Source: Coriobacteriaceae bacterium (GTDB taxonomy: Bacteria; Actinomycetota; Coriobacteriia; Coriobacteriales; Eggerthellaceae). From it: DNA of 64,000 nt. Under the pieces are notes generated by a model, which was not told the origin of the DNA, made no database searches, and worked only from the letters and a program-made list of their open reading frames with translations. Shown here piece after piece: positions 1-9,446 of the stretch. The stretch spans positions 25,676 to 89,675 of the forward strand of contig SUUE01000011.1 of NCBI GenBank assembly GCA_015062685.1, given 5' to 3'. Position numbers and translations under genes: made by a program. The first letter of the stretch is position 1. Every line of letters begins with the position of its first letter.

Positions 1-1554
<1,554 letters not shown>

Positions 1555-1557
1555 GAG

Positions 1558-3597
1558 ATGCTGCAGCGTTTCTTCAGCGACGAGACCGAGGCGTTCCGGT
1601 CTCCGGCCGAACCCGGCATCAACCAGTGGGTGACCGTGCGCCTGCGCGTGGAAGCGGGGCTCGACGTGCAGGCGGCGCTGCTCGTAGGCAAGGAGCCGAG
1701 CCGCGTTCCCATGGCCCTCGCACGCTCCGACGAGCTGTTCTCGTGGTACGAGGCGAAGCTCCGCTGCGGCTTAGAGCCCCTCACGTACCGCATTGCCATC
1801 AGCTGCGCCGGCGAGCAGTTCGTTTACCAGAAATGCGGTGCCCATAGGCTGGAAGACGCCCAGCCCGCATCGCACGATTTCCGCATCGTCCCCGGCTTCC
1901 ACACCCCCAGCTGGGCGAAGGGAGCCCTCCAGTACCAGATATTTCCCGACCGCTTCGCGAACGGCGACCCAGGAAACGACGTGGCCATAGCGGAATACGC
2001 CTACGACCACAAGCACGCGAGGCCCGCCGAGAACTGGGACGCGCCGGTCGAGGAGGACGACTACCGCTGCTTCTACGGCGGCGACCTGAAGGGTGTTGCC
2101 GACAAGCTCGACTACCTGCAATCGCTCGGCGTGGAGGCGATTTACCTCAATCCCATATTCGTGTCCCCCTCCTCGCACAAGTACGATACGCAGGACTTCG
2201 ATCATGTCGACCCGCACCTCGGCGCCATCGTCGATGACGTCGAATGCGAGCTGCCGGCCGACGTCTCGAGCAACGAGGCGGCGAGGCGCTACATCCTGAG
2301 GACCACGTCGCGCGACAACCTCGAGCGGAGCGACGCACTGTTCGCCGACCTTTGCCGCGAGATCCACCGGCGAGGCATGCGCATCATCCTGGACGGCGTG
2401 TTCAACCACTGCGGTTCGTTCTCGCGATGGATGGACCGCGAAGGCGTATACCGGAACGCCGGCACGAACGACCGGGGGGCCTACCGCTGCCCCGAGAGCC
2501 CCTACCGCGGTTTCTTTTCCTTCGATGATGACAGCGCGGAAGCATACGAGGGCTGGTGGGGCTACCCGACCTTGCCCAAGCTCAACTACGAGAACTCGCC
2601 CGAGTTGGTTGAACGCATCCTCGCCGTTGCGCGCAAATGGGCCATGCCCCCGTACTCCATCGACGGCTGGAGGCTCGACGTTGCGGCCGACTTGGGGCAT
2701 TCGGAAGAATTCAACCACGCGTTCTGGCGGCGGTTCCGCAGCGAGCTCAAGCGCGTGAACCCCGAGCTGCTCATCGTTGCGGAGCATTACGGCAACGCCG
2801 CCCCGTGGCTCCAAGGCGATCAATGGGACACGGTCATGAACTACGACGCGTTCATGGAGCCCCTCACGTACTTCCTTACCGGCATGGAAAAGCACTCCGA
2901 CTATTCGCGTGAGGGCCTCTACCAAGATGGCGAGGCTTTCTGGAAGACGATGCTGAACAACATGACGCGGCTCGGCGGAGGGTCGCTGCACTGCGCCATG
3001 AACGAGCTCTCGAACCACGACCACTCGCGCTTCCTCACGCGGACCAATCGCACAGCGGGCAGGTTGAGCACGCTGGGCTCGGCAGCAGCCGGTGAAAACG
3101 TGGACAAGCGCGTGCTCGGCGAGGCGGTGGTCGTTCAAATGACCTGGCCCGGGGCACCCACCATCTACTACGGAGACGAGGCGGGCATGGTCGGCTGGAC
3201 CGACCCCGATTGCCGCCGCACGTACCCCTGGGGCGACGAGGACGAGAACCTGATCGGGCTCCACCGGGCGCTCGCGCACATGCGCGAGGAACATCTGTGC
3301 CTGCGCGACGGTTCGCTCGCCCCGCTCGGCGGCGGCCACGGGTGGATCGCCTACGGACGGTTCTCGGGAAGCGGCGATTGCATCGCAGTCGCGTGCAACA
3401 ACCTGGACGACGAGCAGGTCGTGCAGCTTCGCCTGCGCACGCTGGGCATCGCCGACGGGCGCGCGATCAGGGCACTGCTGTGCACGGGCGAGCACGGCTT
3501 CAGCAATGATAGTGCCGAGATCGGGCAGGTGAGCGATGGCGTTCTCGAAGTCATCCTTCCCGCAAAAACAGCCATGGTGATGGGTCCCGCGCTGTAG
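1558..3597 (+). CDS. GH13 alpha-glucan hydrolase, neopullulanase/cyclomaltodextrinase-like
   Basis: 679 aa. About 120 N-terminal residues look like a CBM34-type beta domain and are followed by the GH13 barrel, which starts near GALQYQIFPDRFANGD. Conserved regions: ILDGVFNHCG (about residue 280), GWRLDVAADLGH with the nucleophile Asp (about 372), LIVAEHYGN with the acid/base Glu (about 405), and LSNHDHSRF (about 487). The N-terminal domain plus this barrel suggests hydrolysis of short maltodextrins, cyclodextrins or pullulan in the cytoplasm; no signal peptide is visible. The start ATG lies 3 bases after the glgB stop, so translation may be coupled. Substrate cannot be fixed from sequence; an alpha-glucosidase activity is the alternative. 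Confidence 0.85.
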   Translation: MLQRFFSDETEAFRSPAEPGINQWVTVRLRVEAGLDVQAALLVGKEPSRVPMALARSDELFSWYEAKLRCGLEPLTYRIAISCAGEQFVYQKCGAHRLEDAQPASHDFRIVPGFHTPSWAKGALQYQIFPDRFANGDPGNDVAIAEYAYDHKHARPAENWDAPVEEDDYRCFYGGDLKGVADKLDYLQSLGVEAIYLNPIFVSPSSHKYDTQDFDHVDPHLGAIVDDVECELPADVSSNEAARRYILRTTSRDNLERSDALFADLCREIHRRGMRIILDGVFNHCGSFSRWMDREGVYRNAGTNDRGAYRCPESPYRGFFSFDDDSAEAYEGWWGYPTLPKLNYENSPELVERILAVARKWAMPPYSIDGWRLDVAADLGHSEEFNHAFWRRFRSELKRVNPELLIVAEHYGNAAPWLQGDQWDTVMNYDAFMEPLTYFLTGMEKHSDYSREGLYQDGEAFWKTMLNNMTRLGGGSLHCAMNELSNHDHSRFLTRTNRTAGRLSTLGSAAAGENVDKRVLGEAVVVQMTWPGAPTIYYGDEAGMVGWTDPDCRRTYPWGDEDENLIGLHRALAHMREEHLCLRDGSLAPLGGGHGWIAYGRFSGSGDCIAVACNNLDDEQVVQLRLRTLGIADGRAIRALLCTGEHGFSNDSAEIGQVSDGVLEVILPAKTAMVMGPAL

Positions 3598-3671
3598 GGA
3601 GCTCTTTGCAATTCAAATGGCGCCGCTCGACGGTCGACCAGTACGAATGGCTCATGCGGCCGGACGAACGC

Positions 3672-3695
3672 AAATAAAAAGGCCGCGTGGCGGCC
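3672..3695 (-). terminator. Rho-independent terminator of tmRNA
   Basis: Arms GGCCGC (3681-3686) and GCGGCC (3690-3695) enclose a 3-base loop. Read on the minus strand they are followed by TTTTTATTT. The site lies 11 bases beyond the CCA end of tmRNA. It may also stop plus-strand transcription from the GH13 gene, though only TTT follows on that side. Confidence 0.8.
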
Positions 3696-3706
3696 TTTGT
3701 GGTAAG

Positions 3707-4074
3707 TGGTGGAGGCGCGGAGAATCGAACTCCGGTCCATGAATGATCCCTGGTCAGGCTCTACAAGCTTATTCGCTGCTCTCATTTGAGGACCGCTTGG
3801 CGCAACGACGGGCGTTGCGGACCCGAGCCGGTTCGATCTTAGCTTCGGCCATACCGACTACGTGCCGAAGAGCGTTTCCCTAAGATGACATCGCACCCGG
3901 GGCGGGAAAAAATCCGGGATTGACGCGCCGACTTATGTTATGCGGCGAGGGCGTACTGACGCCCAAAAGAAGTGTTCTTGCCAATTAATTTTGACAGTAC
4001 CCCTGTTTAACGTGGCGAGGAGACCACGACCTGCTCCTCACCTCAGACCACCCATGTCGAAACCAGTCGCCCCC
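3707..4074 (-). ncRNA. ssrA: Transfer-messenger RNA (tmRNA)
   Basis: One-piece tmRNA of 368 nt. The 5' end GGGGGCGACTGGTTTCGAC pairs with the 3' end, which finishes GTTCGATTCTCCGCGCCTCCACCA-like with an encoded CCA (3707-3709). The acceptor stem GGGGGCG/CGCCTCC forms seven pairs with one G-U. The tag reading frame on the minus strand is 3982-3938: GGC AAG AAC ACT TCT TTT GGG CGT CAG TAC GCC CTC GCC GCA TAA. With the charged alanine the predicted tag is A-GKNTSFGRQYALAA, ending in the usual ALAA degron. With SmpB (8195-8668) it rescues stalled ribosomes. The resume codon (GGC) is inferred from other tags, not shown directly. Confidence 0.96.
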
Positions 4075-4160
4075 CAATTGGGAGTCACGGCTCCACCTTG
4101 TCAAAGAACAACGCATCCCAGAAAACGCCGCATCTCGCCCATGGCAAGTCAGCGGGTGCC

Positions 4161-4295
4161 GCCCAGGTGCTCGAGATTCGGCTGAAAGGCAAGCGCATTG
4201 GCCTCCTGGCCATGCGCGCAGACTTGAAGCCGAAGATCGAGTGCATGGGCGTCGCGCAGCGTCGGCTCGTTTCGTCGTTCGTAGAACGACGAAAC
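4161..4295. repeat. Structured hairpin repeat, copy A
   Basis: Imperfect inverted repeat with 43-nt arms (4161-4203 and 4208-4250) around loop TCCT. It is followed by the box CGCAGCGTCG (4255-4264), 4 spacer bases, and a perfect 12-bp hairpin GTTTCGTCGTTC-GTA-GAACGACGAAAC (4269-4295). Copy B at 5795-5984 has the same order of parts. Stem changes between the copies are compensatory, and the second hairpin differs in sequence but keeps its form. It sits between tmRNA and tRNA-Gly. An open frame through it translates to KRIGLLAMRA-like text, which is a by-product of the repeat. No transposase is present. Confidence 0.7.
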
Positions 4296-4303
4296 CAAAG
4301 TAG

Positions 4304-4377
4304 TGGAGCGGGTGACGGGAATCGAACCCGCGTCAGGAGCTTGGAAGGCTCCGGTTCTACCATTGAACTACACCCGC
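4304..4377 (-). tRNA. tRNA-Gly (TCC)
   Basis: 74 nt including an encoded CCA (4304-4306). Acceptor GCGGGTG/CACCCGC, T-arm GGGTTCGATTCCC, anticodon loop CTTCCAA, so the anticodon is TCC. Upstream on the minus strand TACAAT (4391-4396) is a likely -10 box, placed so that transcription would start a few bases before the mature end. Confidence 0.96.
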
Positions 4378-4457
4378 ATGCGCGAGGGGTATTGTACCCC
4401 AAATCGTGCCTTCCGCCCACGGAAGCGTGGCCTCCTTTGCGGAAACACAAGCTAGAA

Positions 4458-4534
<77 letters not shown>

Positions 4535-4552
4535 ACGGATTCAGCAGGTGGC

Positions 4553-4558
4553 ATTATA
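4553..4558 (-). promoter_or_regulatory. -10 box of the tRNA-Pro gene
   Basis: On the minus strand this reads TATAAT, 18 bases before the mature 5' end of tRNA-Pro. The -35 at a 17-base spacing would be CTGAGC, a weak match, so the call rests on the perfect -10 and its position. Confidence 0.55.
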
Positions 4559-4601
4559 GCACGGAGGCACGGGGTGCTCAGACGATTGGATGGGGGTTAC
4601 G

Positions 4602-5243
4602 ATGGCTGACGTTAAAACGGTCATCCTCGCGACAAACAATGCTCATAAAGTGTCCGAAATCTCGAACGCCCTGGATTTCCCCGGCTGGGAATTCAAGACG
4701 CTGCGCGAGATGGGCATCGAATCGGACCCGGACGAAGACGCCGACACGTTCCTCGGCAACGCTCGCATAAAGGCGCTCGCCGCGCACAGGGCATCGGGCG
4801 GGCTCGCCGCGCTCGCCGACGATTCCGGACTCGTCGTGGACGCGCTCGACGGCGCCCCGGGCGTGTACTCGTCGCGCTTCGCTGGCGAGGACGCAACCGA
4901 CGAGGACAACAATAACAAGCTCCTGGCCGACCTCGAAGGCGTGCCCGACGAGGAGCGCACCGCGCGCTTCGTGTGCACGCTCTACTTCATCGACGAGGAC
5001 GAGCGCGAAGTTGTGGCGCAAGGCAAGGTGGAGGGCCGCATCGGCCACGAGCCCCAGGGCGAAGGCGGGTTCGGCTACGATCCCCTGTTCTGGCCTGATG
5101 TCTTCGATGGCGAATGCACGCTGGCAGAGGTGCCGCAGGAGCGCAAGAACGAGGTGTCCCATCGCGGCAATGCGCTGCGAACCATGCGCTTCAAGATCGA
5201 AGTGGCCGAAGCTAGGAAAGAAGGCGGCCTGCACCAGCGCTAA
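4602..5243 (+). CDS. rdgB: XTP/dITP diphosphatase (RdgB/HAM1 family)
   Basis: 213 aa. It hydrolyses dITP, XTP and ITP to monophosphates, keeping damaged purines out of DNA and RNA. Motifs: ILATNNAHKVSEI at the N-terminus (nucleotide and metal binding), ADDSGLVVDAL with the catalytic acidic pair, GVYSSRFAG, and FGYDPLFWPD followed by SHRGNALR at the C-terminus; length fits the family. ATG 4602 is chosen over ATG 4590 because GGGGG lies at usual Shine-Dalgarno distance before it and the family begins near this point. The stop overlaps the longer possible start of ybaK (TAATG). Confidence 0.93.
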   Translation: MADVKTVILATNNAHKVSEISNALDFPGWEFKTLREMGIESDPDEDADTFLGNARIKALAAHRASGGLAALADDSGLVVDALDGAPGVYSSRFAGEDATDEDNNNKLLADLEGVPDEERTARFVCTLYFIDEDEREVVAQGKVEGRIGHEPQGEGGFGYDPLFWPDVFDGECTLAEVPQERKNEVSHRGNALRTMRFKIEVAEARKEGGLHQR

Positions 5244-5263
5244 TGCGCTGCGAGGGCACAGGC

Positions 5264-5752
5264 ATGGCCAAGCGCAAGGATACAGACCGCAAGACGAACG
5301 CGCTGCGCGAGATCGAGGCGGCGGGCATCGAGCACAACGCCATCACGTTCGAGTGCCCCGAAGCGCTTTCGGGCGTAGATGTTGCCGCGAAGCTGGGGCA
5401 AGACCCCGACCGCGTGTTCAAGACGCTCGTGACGCAGGCGAAATCGGGGGAGCACTACGTGTTCATGGTGCCCGTCGCCTGCGAGCTCGACCTGAAGAAG
5501 GCGGCTGCCGCGGTGAGCGAGAAATCCGTCTCCATGATCAAGGCGCGCGATCTCTTGCCCTTGACGGGCTACGTGCACGGCGGGTGCTCGCCCGTGGGCA
5601 TGAAAACGCCGTTCCGCACGACGATTGACGAGACGGCGCTGCTCTACGACACCATCATGTTCTCCGGCGGCCGCATAGGCTGCCAAGTGGAGATGTCCCC
5701 CAACGACCTAGACGGGCTCATAGGCCTGTCTTTCGCCGACATCACGGCATAA
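5264..5752 (+). CDS. ybaK: YbaK/EbsC-family aminoacyl-tRNA deacylase
   Basis: 162 aa, the family's usual size. YbaK proteins hydrolyse mischarged Cys-tRNA(Pro) in trans, proof-reading proline charging. Visible motifs are QDPDRVFKTLV with the conserved lysine, YVFMVPVACELDLKKAA, and GYVHGGCSPVG, the signature loop of the Cys-tRNA deacylase group; FSGGRIGCQVEM closes the fold. A start at 5243 is possible and would overlap the rdgB stop as TAATG, but ATG 5264 has GAGG nine bases upstream and matches the family N-terminus. Probably in one operon with rdgB. Confidence 0.88.
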   Translation: MAKRKDTDRKTNALREIEAAGIEHNAITFECPEALSGVDVAAKLGQDPDRVFKTLVTQAKSGEHYVFMVPVACELDLKKAAAAVSEKSVSMIKARDLLPLTGYVHGGCSPVGMKTPFRTTIDETALLYDTIMFSGGRIGCQVEMSPNDLDGLIGLSFADITA

Positions 5753-5794
5753 AAGGACAGCTGAAACTCGACGTGGGCGCAAAAGTCAGCGAGG

Positions 5795-5984
5795 GCCCCT
5801 GTGGTGCCCGAGATTGGCTTGAAAGACAAGCGCATTGGCCTTCTGGCCATGCGCGCAGGCTTGAAAGCCAAGATCGGGTGCCACGGGGGCCCGCAGCGTC
5901 GAGCGATTGCGGCGGCCGTCAGGCCGACGCAACAACGGGGCCCGCAGCGTCGAGAAGTTCCGCCTGCCGTAAGGCAGGCGGAAC
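5795..5984. repeat. Structured hairpin repeat, copy B with two variable hairpins
   Basis: Copy of the 4161-4295 element. The main imperfect inverted repeat has 46-nt arms (5795-5840, 5845-5890) and loop TTCT. An 18-bp unit GGGGCCCGCAGCGTCGAG then occurs twice (5886-5903 and 5937-5954). Each copy is followed within 3-5 bases by a small hairpin: 5907-5917/5922-5932 (11 bp, one mismatch, loop GTCA) and 5957-5968/5973-5984 (12 bp perfect, loop GTAA). The element fills the space between convergent ybaK and the L,D-transpeptidase gene. No U-tract follows on either strand, so simple terminator function is not evident. Nothing else is seen in 5753-5987. Confidence 0.72.
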
Positions 5985-5987
5985 AAA

Positions 5988-7712
5988 TTACCAATGCACA
6001 ATTACCACGTCGCCAATTTGGCACATGCCGTAGAGCTCCTGCGCGGCGTCGTAGGGCAGGTTCACGCAACCATGGCTGCCGTAGCCTTCGGCGTACATGT
6101 TCCCGCCGAACGAGGGCTGCCAGGTGGCGTCATGAAGGCCGATACCGCTACCCTCGAAGGCCATCCAGTAATTGACCATGGTTTCGTAGATCTTCTTGCC
6201 ATGCTCGTAGCCGATGAGCTTCGACGGAGCCTCTTTGTTGTTGATGAACCAGACGCCCAGCTTGGTATCGTGCTCGCCATCGGGCGCGCCCGAAATGCAG
6301 GGGGATTCCCAGACTATCGAGCCGTCGTCGCCGTAGAAACGCACGTACTGCTCGGAGAGGTCGACGTCGATGTAACGGTTGCCCCAATCGCGCTCTCCCT
6401 TGCCCGTGTAGACTTCCGCTTCGGTGTAGCAGGGCACGTCGATAGTCGTCACCTGACCCGTTTTCACGGCCTCGAGCAACGTCTCCTTCAAGGCGTCGTT
6501 ATCGATTTCCCAGCCGTACACACCGCCGCTCACGGTGACCTGCTTGCCATCGGCGCGCGTGTACTTCCTCTCGGTGCCGACGGTGTTGTAGCCGTCGGCC
6601 AGCTCGGCGATCCATGCGTCGAGCCCTTCCTCGTTGAACTTGACCTCGTAGTTCTCGTCGATGGTCACGAAGCCGGACAGCGACTTGCCGTTCACCTCGC
6701 CCACCTGCTTGCCACCCATGTTCAGCTTGACGTCGGCAGACACGAGCCCGGTGGCCACCTTCGCAGATTCGACGAGCTTCTCGTCAGTGGAAAACACCTT
6801 GGGCTGGACGAGCTCATCCTTGGTGAGCTCGAGCTTCGTCTGCAACGAGCCGACGGCGCTATCGAGACGCGCGACAGCCGCGTTTGCGTCGATCATGGTC
6901 CCGATTTCCTCGGGCTTCACCTGGAAGGACTTGGTGGTCTCGTTATAGGCGATCGTTGCGTCCGTGGGGGGCTTCGCAGTCTCGTTGAACTGGGCGACCT
7001 TCTCGTTGAAGTCGGCGTTGAGGGCGCTCTCGTTGTACCTGACGGTGATGAGGCCGGTCTCGTCATGCGAGCCCTCGAGGATGAGCTTCGGCCAGAGCCA
7101 GGGATTCAAGTCCTCGTGCATCGCGGAAATGATCGCGTTCGAGTCGATGGTCATGCCCACCTGGGGGCCAGTTGTGCGGTACGAGAAATTACCGCAAACG
7201 ACGTCGATCCTGTAATCGGACACGGCATCCTCGAGCACCTTCACGACTTCCTCGTTGCTCTTGAGCGATACGTCCTGACCGGCAACCGCCGTGTTGGGGA
7301 GGAAGCGGCCCATGAACACGACCGCACCTGCAATGTATGCGACGAGCAAGACGCCGATGATCACGCCGAACGTGATCCCGACCGCCTTCAGGGCGCGGCG
7401 ACGCTTCTTGGAAGGCTCCTCGAACCCGGCGGCGACGAACGCACTGGGGTCGACCACCGCGTCATCCACGGGGTAACCCCGCTCGTCCACGTAGATGACC
7501 TCGGTCTGATCCGCAGTCTCCGCGGCTTCCGCAGCCTCAGCAGCTTCCACAGCCTCTTCCGCGGCCTCGGCAGCAGGCTCCTCCTGCTGCGTTTGCTCGT
7601 TTGCCTGCTGCTCTGTTTCGTTGTTGCCATCCGAAGCGTGTTCGGGCTGCTGCTCTTCGGAGCCGGCGGCCGAACCCTTCGCATGTTTCCCCTGCTTTTT
7701 GAAAAATGCCAT
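5988..7712 (-). CDS. Membrane-anchored L,D-transpeptidase (YkuD)
   Basis: 574 aa. Residues 1-110 are cytoplasmic and acidic, rich in Glu, Gln and Ala. A single membrane helix (about 111-134) after KKRRR places the rest outside. Two putative peptidoglycan-binding (PG_binding_4-like) modules span about 140-420. The C-terminal YkuD domain ends with GIGLHDATW and YGSHGCVNLP, where Cys549 is the nucleophile; it would form 3-3 cross-links or attach proteins to peptidoglycan. The acidic tail overlaps antisense open frames that are artefacts of GC-rich codon use. A second YkuD protein, secreted and repeat-bearing, lies at 35598-38018. Confidence 0.9.
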   Translation of the reverse strand: MAFFKKQGKHAKGSAAGSEEQQPEHASDGNNETEQQANEQTQQEEPAAEAAEEAVEAAEAAEAAETADQTEVIYVDERGYPVDDAVVDPSAFVAAGFEEPSKKRRRALKAVGITFGVIIGVLLVAYIAGAVVFMGRFLPNTAVAGQDVSLKSNEEVVKVLEDAVSDYRIDVVCGNFSYRTTGPQVGMTIDSNAIISAMHEDLNPWLWPKLILEGSHDETGLITVRYNESALNADFNEKVAQFNETAKPPTDATIAYNETTKSFQVKPEEIGTMIDANAAVARLDSAVGSLQTKLELTKDELVQPKVFSTDEKLVESAKVATGLVSADVKLNMGGKQVGEVNGKSLSGFVTIDENYEVKFNEEGLDAWIAELADGYNTVGTERKYTRADGKQVTVSGGVYGWEIDNDALKETLLEAVKTGQVTTIDVPCYTEAEVYTGKGERDWGNRYIDVDLSEQYVRFYGDDGSIVWESPCISGAPDGEHDTKLGVWFINNKEAPSKLIGYEHGKKIYETMVNYWMAFEGSGIGLHDATWQPSFGGNMYAEGYGSHGCVNLPYDAAQELYGMCQIGDVVIVHW

Positions 7713-7873
7713 AGTGATTGCGCTCGCGATCCTCTTTCCCCAATGTAGCGAAATATTGTAACAACGCTACTCATGGTTTGCGAGCAAACAGGGACATGGG
7801 TTTCGAATTGTGAAACGAATCAACACATAACCCTCATCAGGCACTCTTCCACTCAAAAGCGACCTACTACACG

Positions 7874-7882
7874 TGGTATGAT
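7874..7882 (+). promoter_or_regulatory. Extended -10 promoter element before the smpB operon
   Basis: TGG followed by TATGAT (7877-7882) matches the extended -10 form TGnTATAAT; no clear -35 is seen. Its position argues that the ATG inside it (7878) is not the start of the downstream frame and favours TTG 7917 instead. Confidence 0.45.
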
Positions 7883-7916
7883 TTCAGACCAAACACCGAC
7901 AGAAGGACGCACGAGC

Positions 7917-8195
7917 TTGACCGCATATCTCGCACATTACAAATCGCCAGTCGCAGCCGACGTGCGCGGATCGGGCGTGTTCGAATTCGAGAGCGACGCA
8001 CGCGCGGGCTCAAAGGAAAACCAGCACGACGCGCGCATGCGCATGCTCGAGCTGTTCGGCAAGGACGCGGCATCGTGGATCATCGAGAAGGTGGAGCGCA
8101 AGACCGCCAAGAGCGAGACCCTCGACGGGCAGCTGTCCCTCGATTTCCGCCCTGTCAAGAAGAGGCGCAAGCGCCGCACGAAGGAGTACTGGTAA
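7917..8195 (+). CDS. Small basic-tailed protein of unknown function
   Basis: 92 aa from the chosen TTG; an in-frame ATG at 7878 would give 105 aa but lies within a likely -10 box. AGAAGGA at 7901-7907 is a suitable ribosome-binding site for TTG 7917. The protein has an FEFESDARAGSKENQHDAR segment, a helical WIIEKVERKTAKSE part, and a strongly basic tail KKRRKRRTKEYW. I do not recognise a family. Its TAA overlaps the smpB ATG by one base (TAATG), so the two are translationally coupled. The basic tail would suit nucleic-acid contact; that is inference. Confidence 0.55.
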   Translation: MTAYLAHYKSPVAADVRGSGVFEFESDARAGSKENQHDARMRMLELFGKDAASWIIEKVERKTAKSETLDGQLSLDFRPVKKRRKRRTKEYW

Positions 8196-8668
8196 TGGAA
8201 GGCCGCAAGAGAACGCCGATTGCGAAGAACCGGCGCGCTTTCCACGAGTACGAGATACTTGAGACGTACGAGGCGGGCATCGAGCTCACCGGCACGGAAG
8301 TTCGCTCGCTGCGCGAGAACAACTGCCAGCTCACCGATTGCTTCGCGCTCATAAGGGGTGGCGAGGTGTGGCTGCACAACGTGCACATCGTCCCGTATTC
8401 CAACGGCAACATTGCCAACGTCGATCCTGACCGCAAGAGGAAGCTCCTCCTCCACAGGCGCGAGATCAGGGTGCTCGAGCAAAAGACGCGCGAGAAGGGG
8501 CTCACGCTCGTGCCCGTATCGATGTATTTTAAGGAGAACTCCCTCGTAAAGGTGGAAATCGCCCTTGCGAAAGGCAAGAAGATTTACGATAAGCGCCAAA
8601 CGATTGCAAAACGCGACGCGCAACGCGATATCGACCGCGCCCTCAAAGAGCGCAACCGCATGTCGTAG
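8195..8668 (+). CDS. smpB: SsrA-binding protein SmpB
   Basis: 157 aa, standard length. It binds tmRNA (3707-4074) and brings it to stalled ribosomes. Motifs: IAKNRRAFHEYEILETYEAG at the N-terminus, LTGTEVRSLRENNCQLTDCFA, the KRKLLLHRREI segment, and the C-terminal KKIYDKRQTIAKRDAQRDI helix that enters the empty mRNA channel. AAGGAG at 8181-8186 is the ribosome-binding site. The start overlaps the previous stop (TAATG). Confidence 0.96.
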   Translation: MEGRKRTPIAKNRRAFHEYEILETYEAGIELTGTEVRSLRENNCQLTDCFALIRGGEVWLHNVHIVPYSNGNIANVDPDRKRKLLLHRREIRVLEQKTREKGLTLVPVSMYFKENSLVKVEIALAKGKKIYDKRQTIAKRDAQRDIDRALKERNRMS

Positions 8669-8686
8669 CCCGAAAGGAACGCTACC

Positions 8687-9409
8687 ATGGCAGAAGAGTA
8701 CGAAGAAGTAGAGCTCGAGTATTCCGAAGAGGACATTCTTTACTACATCGAGGACGAAGACGGCAACCAGATTGGCTTCGCCATCGAGGAAGACGGGCAG
8801 GAAGTCGAGTACTACTACGAGGGGTTCGACGGCAGCGAATTCGAAACGGTCGAGGTGATCGAGGCAACCGAAGAGCCCGAAGGCGAAACCGTCGAGATGG
8901 AGATAGACGAGGACGCGATCCTGTACTACCTCGTAGACGAGGACGATAACGAGATAGGCTTCGTAATCGAAGAAGACGGACACGAAGTCGAGTGCTACTA
9001 CGAGGAGGAGCCCGAGGCGCCTGCTCCCGCGAAGGCGCCCGCCAAGGAAGCCCCTGTCGAGCAAAAGGACCCGGGGTACCTGTCGAAGATGGCGAGCATC
9101 GCCGGATACCACGGCAACAAGGCCCGAAAGAAAGCCGAAGTCGAGCTGGGCAAGGTGCGCGGCGCGACCGAGAAGCATGTGGACAAGGCCACTGCCGCCG
9201 TCGAGGCGAGCAGCGAGAAGGTCAAGGCGAAGAGCTCTGCAAGCAAATCGGGCATCACCCGCGAGGATGTGAGCCAGGCAACCGAGGACCTCAACGCCAT
9301 CGCCAAGGAGGGCGCGGCCACCATGAAGGAGCTCAAGGGCACCTACGACGAGCTCATGGACTCGTTCGGTTTCCTCGTTCCCAAGAAGATCAAGCGCCGC
9401 CTGCCGTAG
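8687..9409 (+). CDS. Acidic protein with internal duplication, unknown function
   Basis: 240 aa, predicted cytoplasmic. The N-terminal half contains two copies of an acidic module: EEDILYYIEDEDGNQIGFAI...EEDGQEVEYYYE (about 13-45) and DEDAILYYLVDEDDNEIGFV...EEDGHEVECYYE (about 64-98). A short Ala/Pro linker follows, then a charged helical region (about 120-230) with many Lys/Ala/Glu residues and the ending PKKIKRRLP. It follows smpB by 18 bases with AAAGGA before its ATG, so it probably shares that operon. No enzyme motif is seen. The duplicated acidic beta-like module could be a small binding fold; the helical part resembles amphipathic coiled proteins. Confidence 0.7.
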   Translation: MAEEYEEVELEYSEEDILYYIEDEDGNQIGFAIEEDGQEVEYYYEGFDGSEFETVEVIEATEEPEGETVEMEIDEDAILYYLVDEDDNEIGFVIEEDGHEVECYYEEEPEAPAPAKAPAKEAPVEQKDPGYLSKMASIAGYHGNKARKKAEVELGKVRGATEKHVDKATAAVEASSEKVKAKSSASKSGITREDVSQATEDLNAIAKEGAATMKELKGTYDELMDSFGFLVPKKIKRRLP

Positions 9410-9446
9410 TGGGCCCGCGCTGCGCCCCATTTGCGGGGCAGCATGC

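Noticed and set aside
3940..4185. Short plus-strand frame over tmRNA
   Set aside because: It lies opposite the tmRNA sequence, whose ends and tag are clear.
5994..7748. Plus-strand 584-codon frame opposite the L,D-transpeptidase
   Set aside because: Antisense mirror of a gene with clear YkuD motifs; the His/Val/Asp-rich translation is typical of such shadows.
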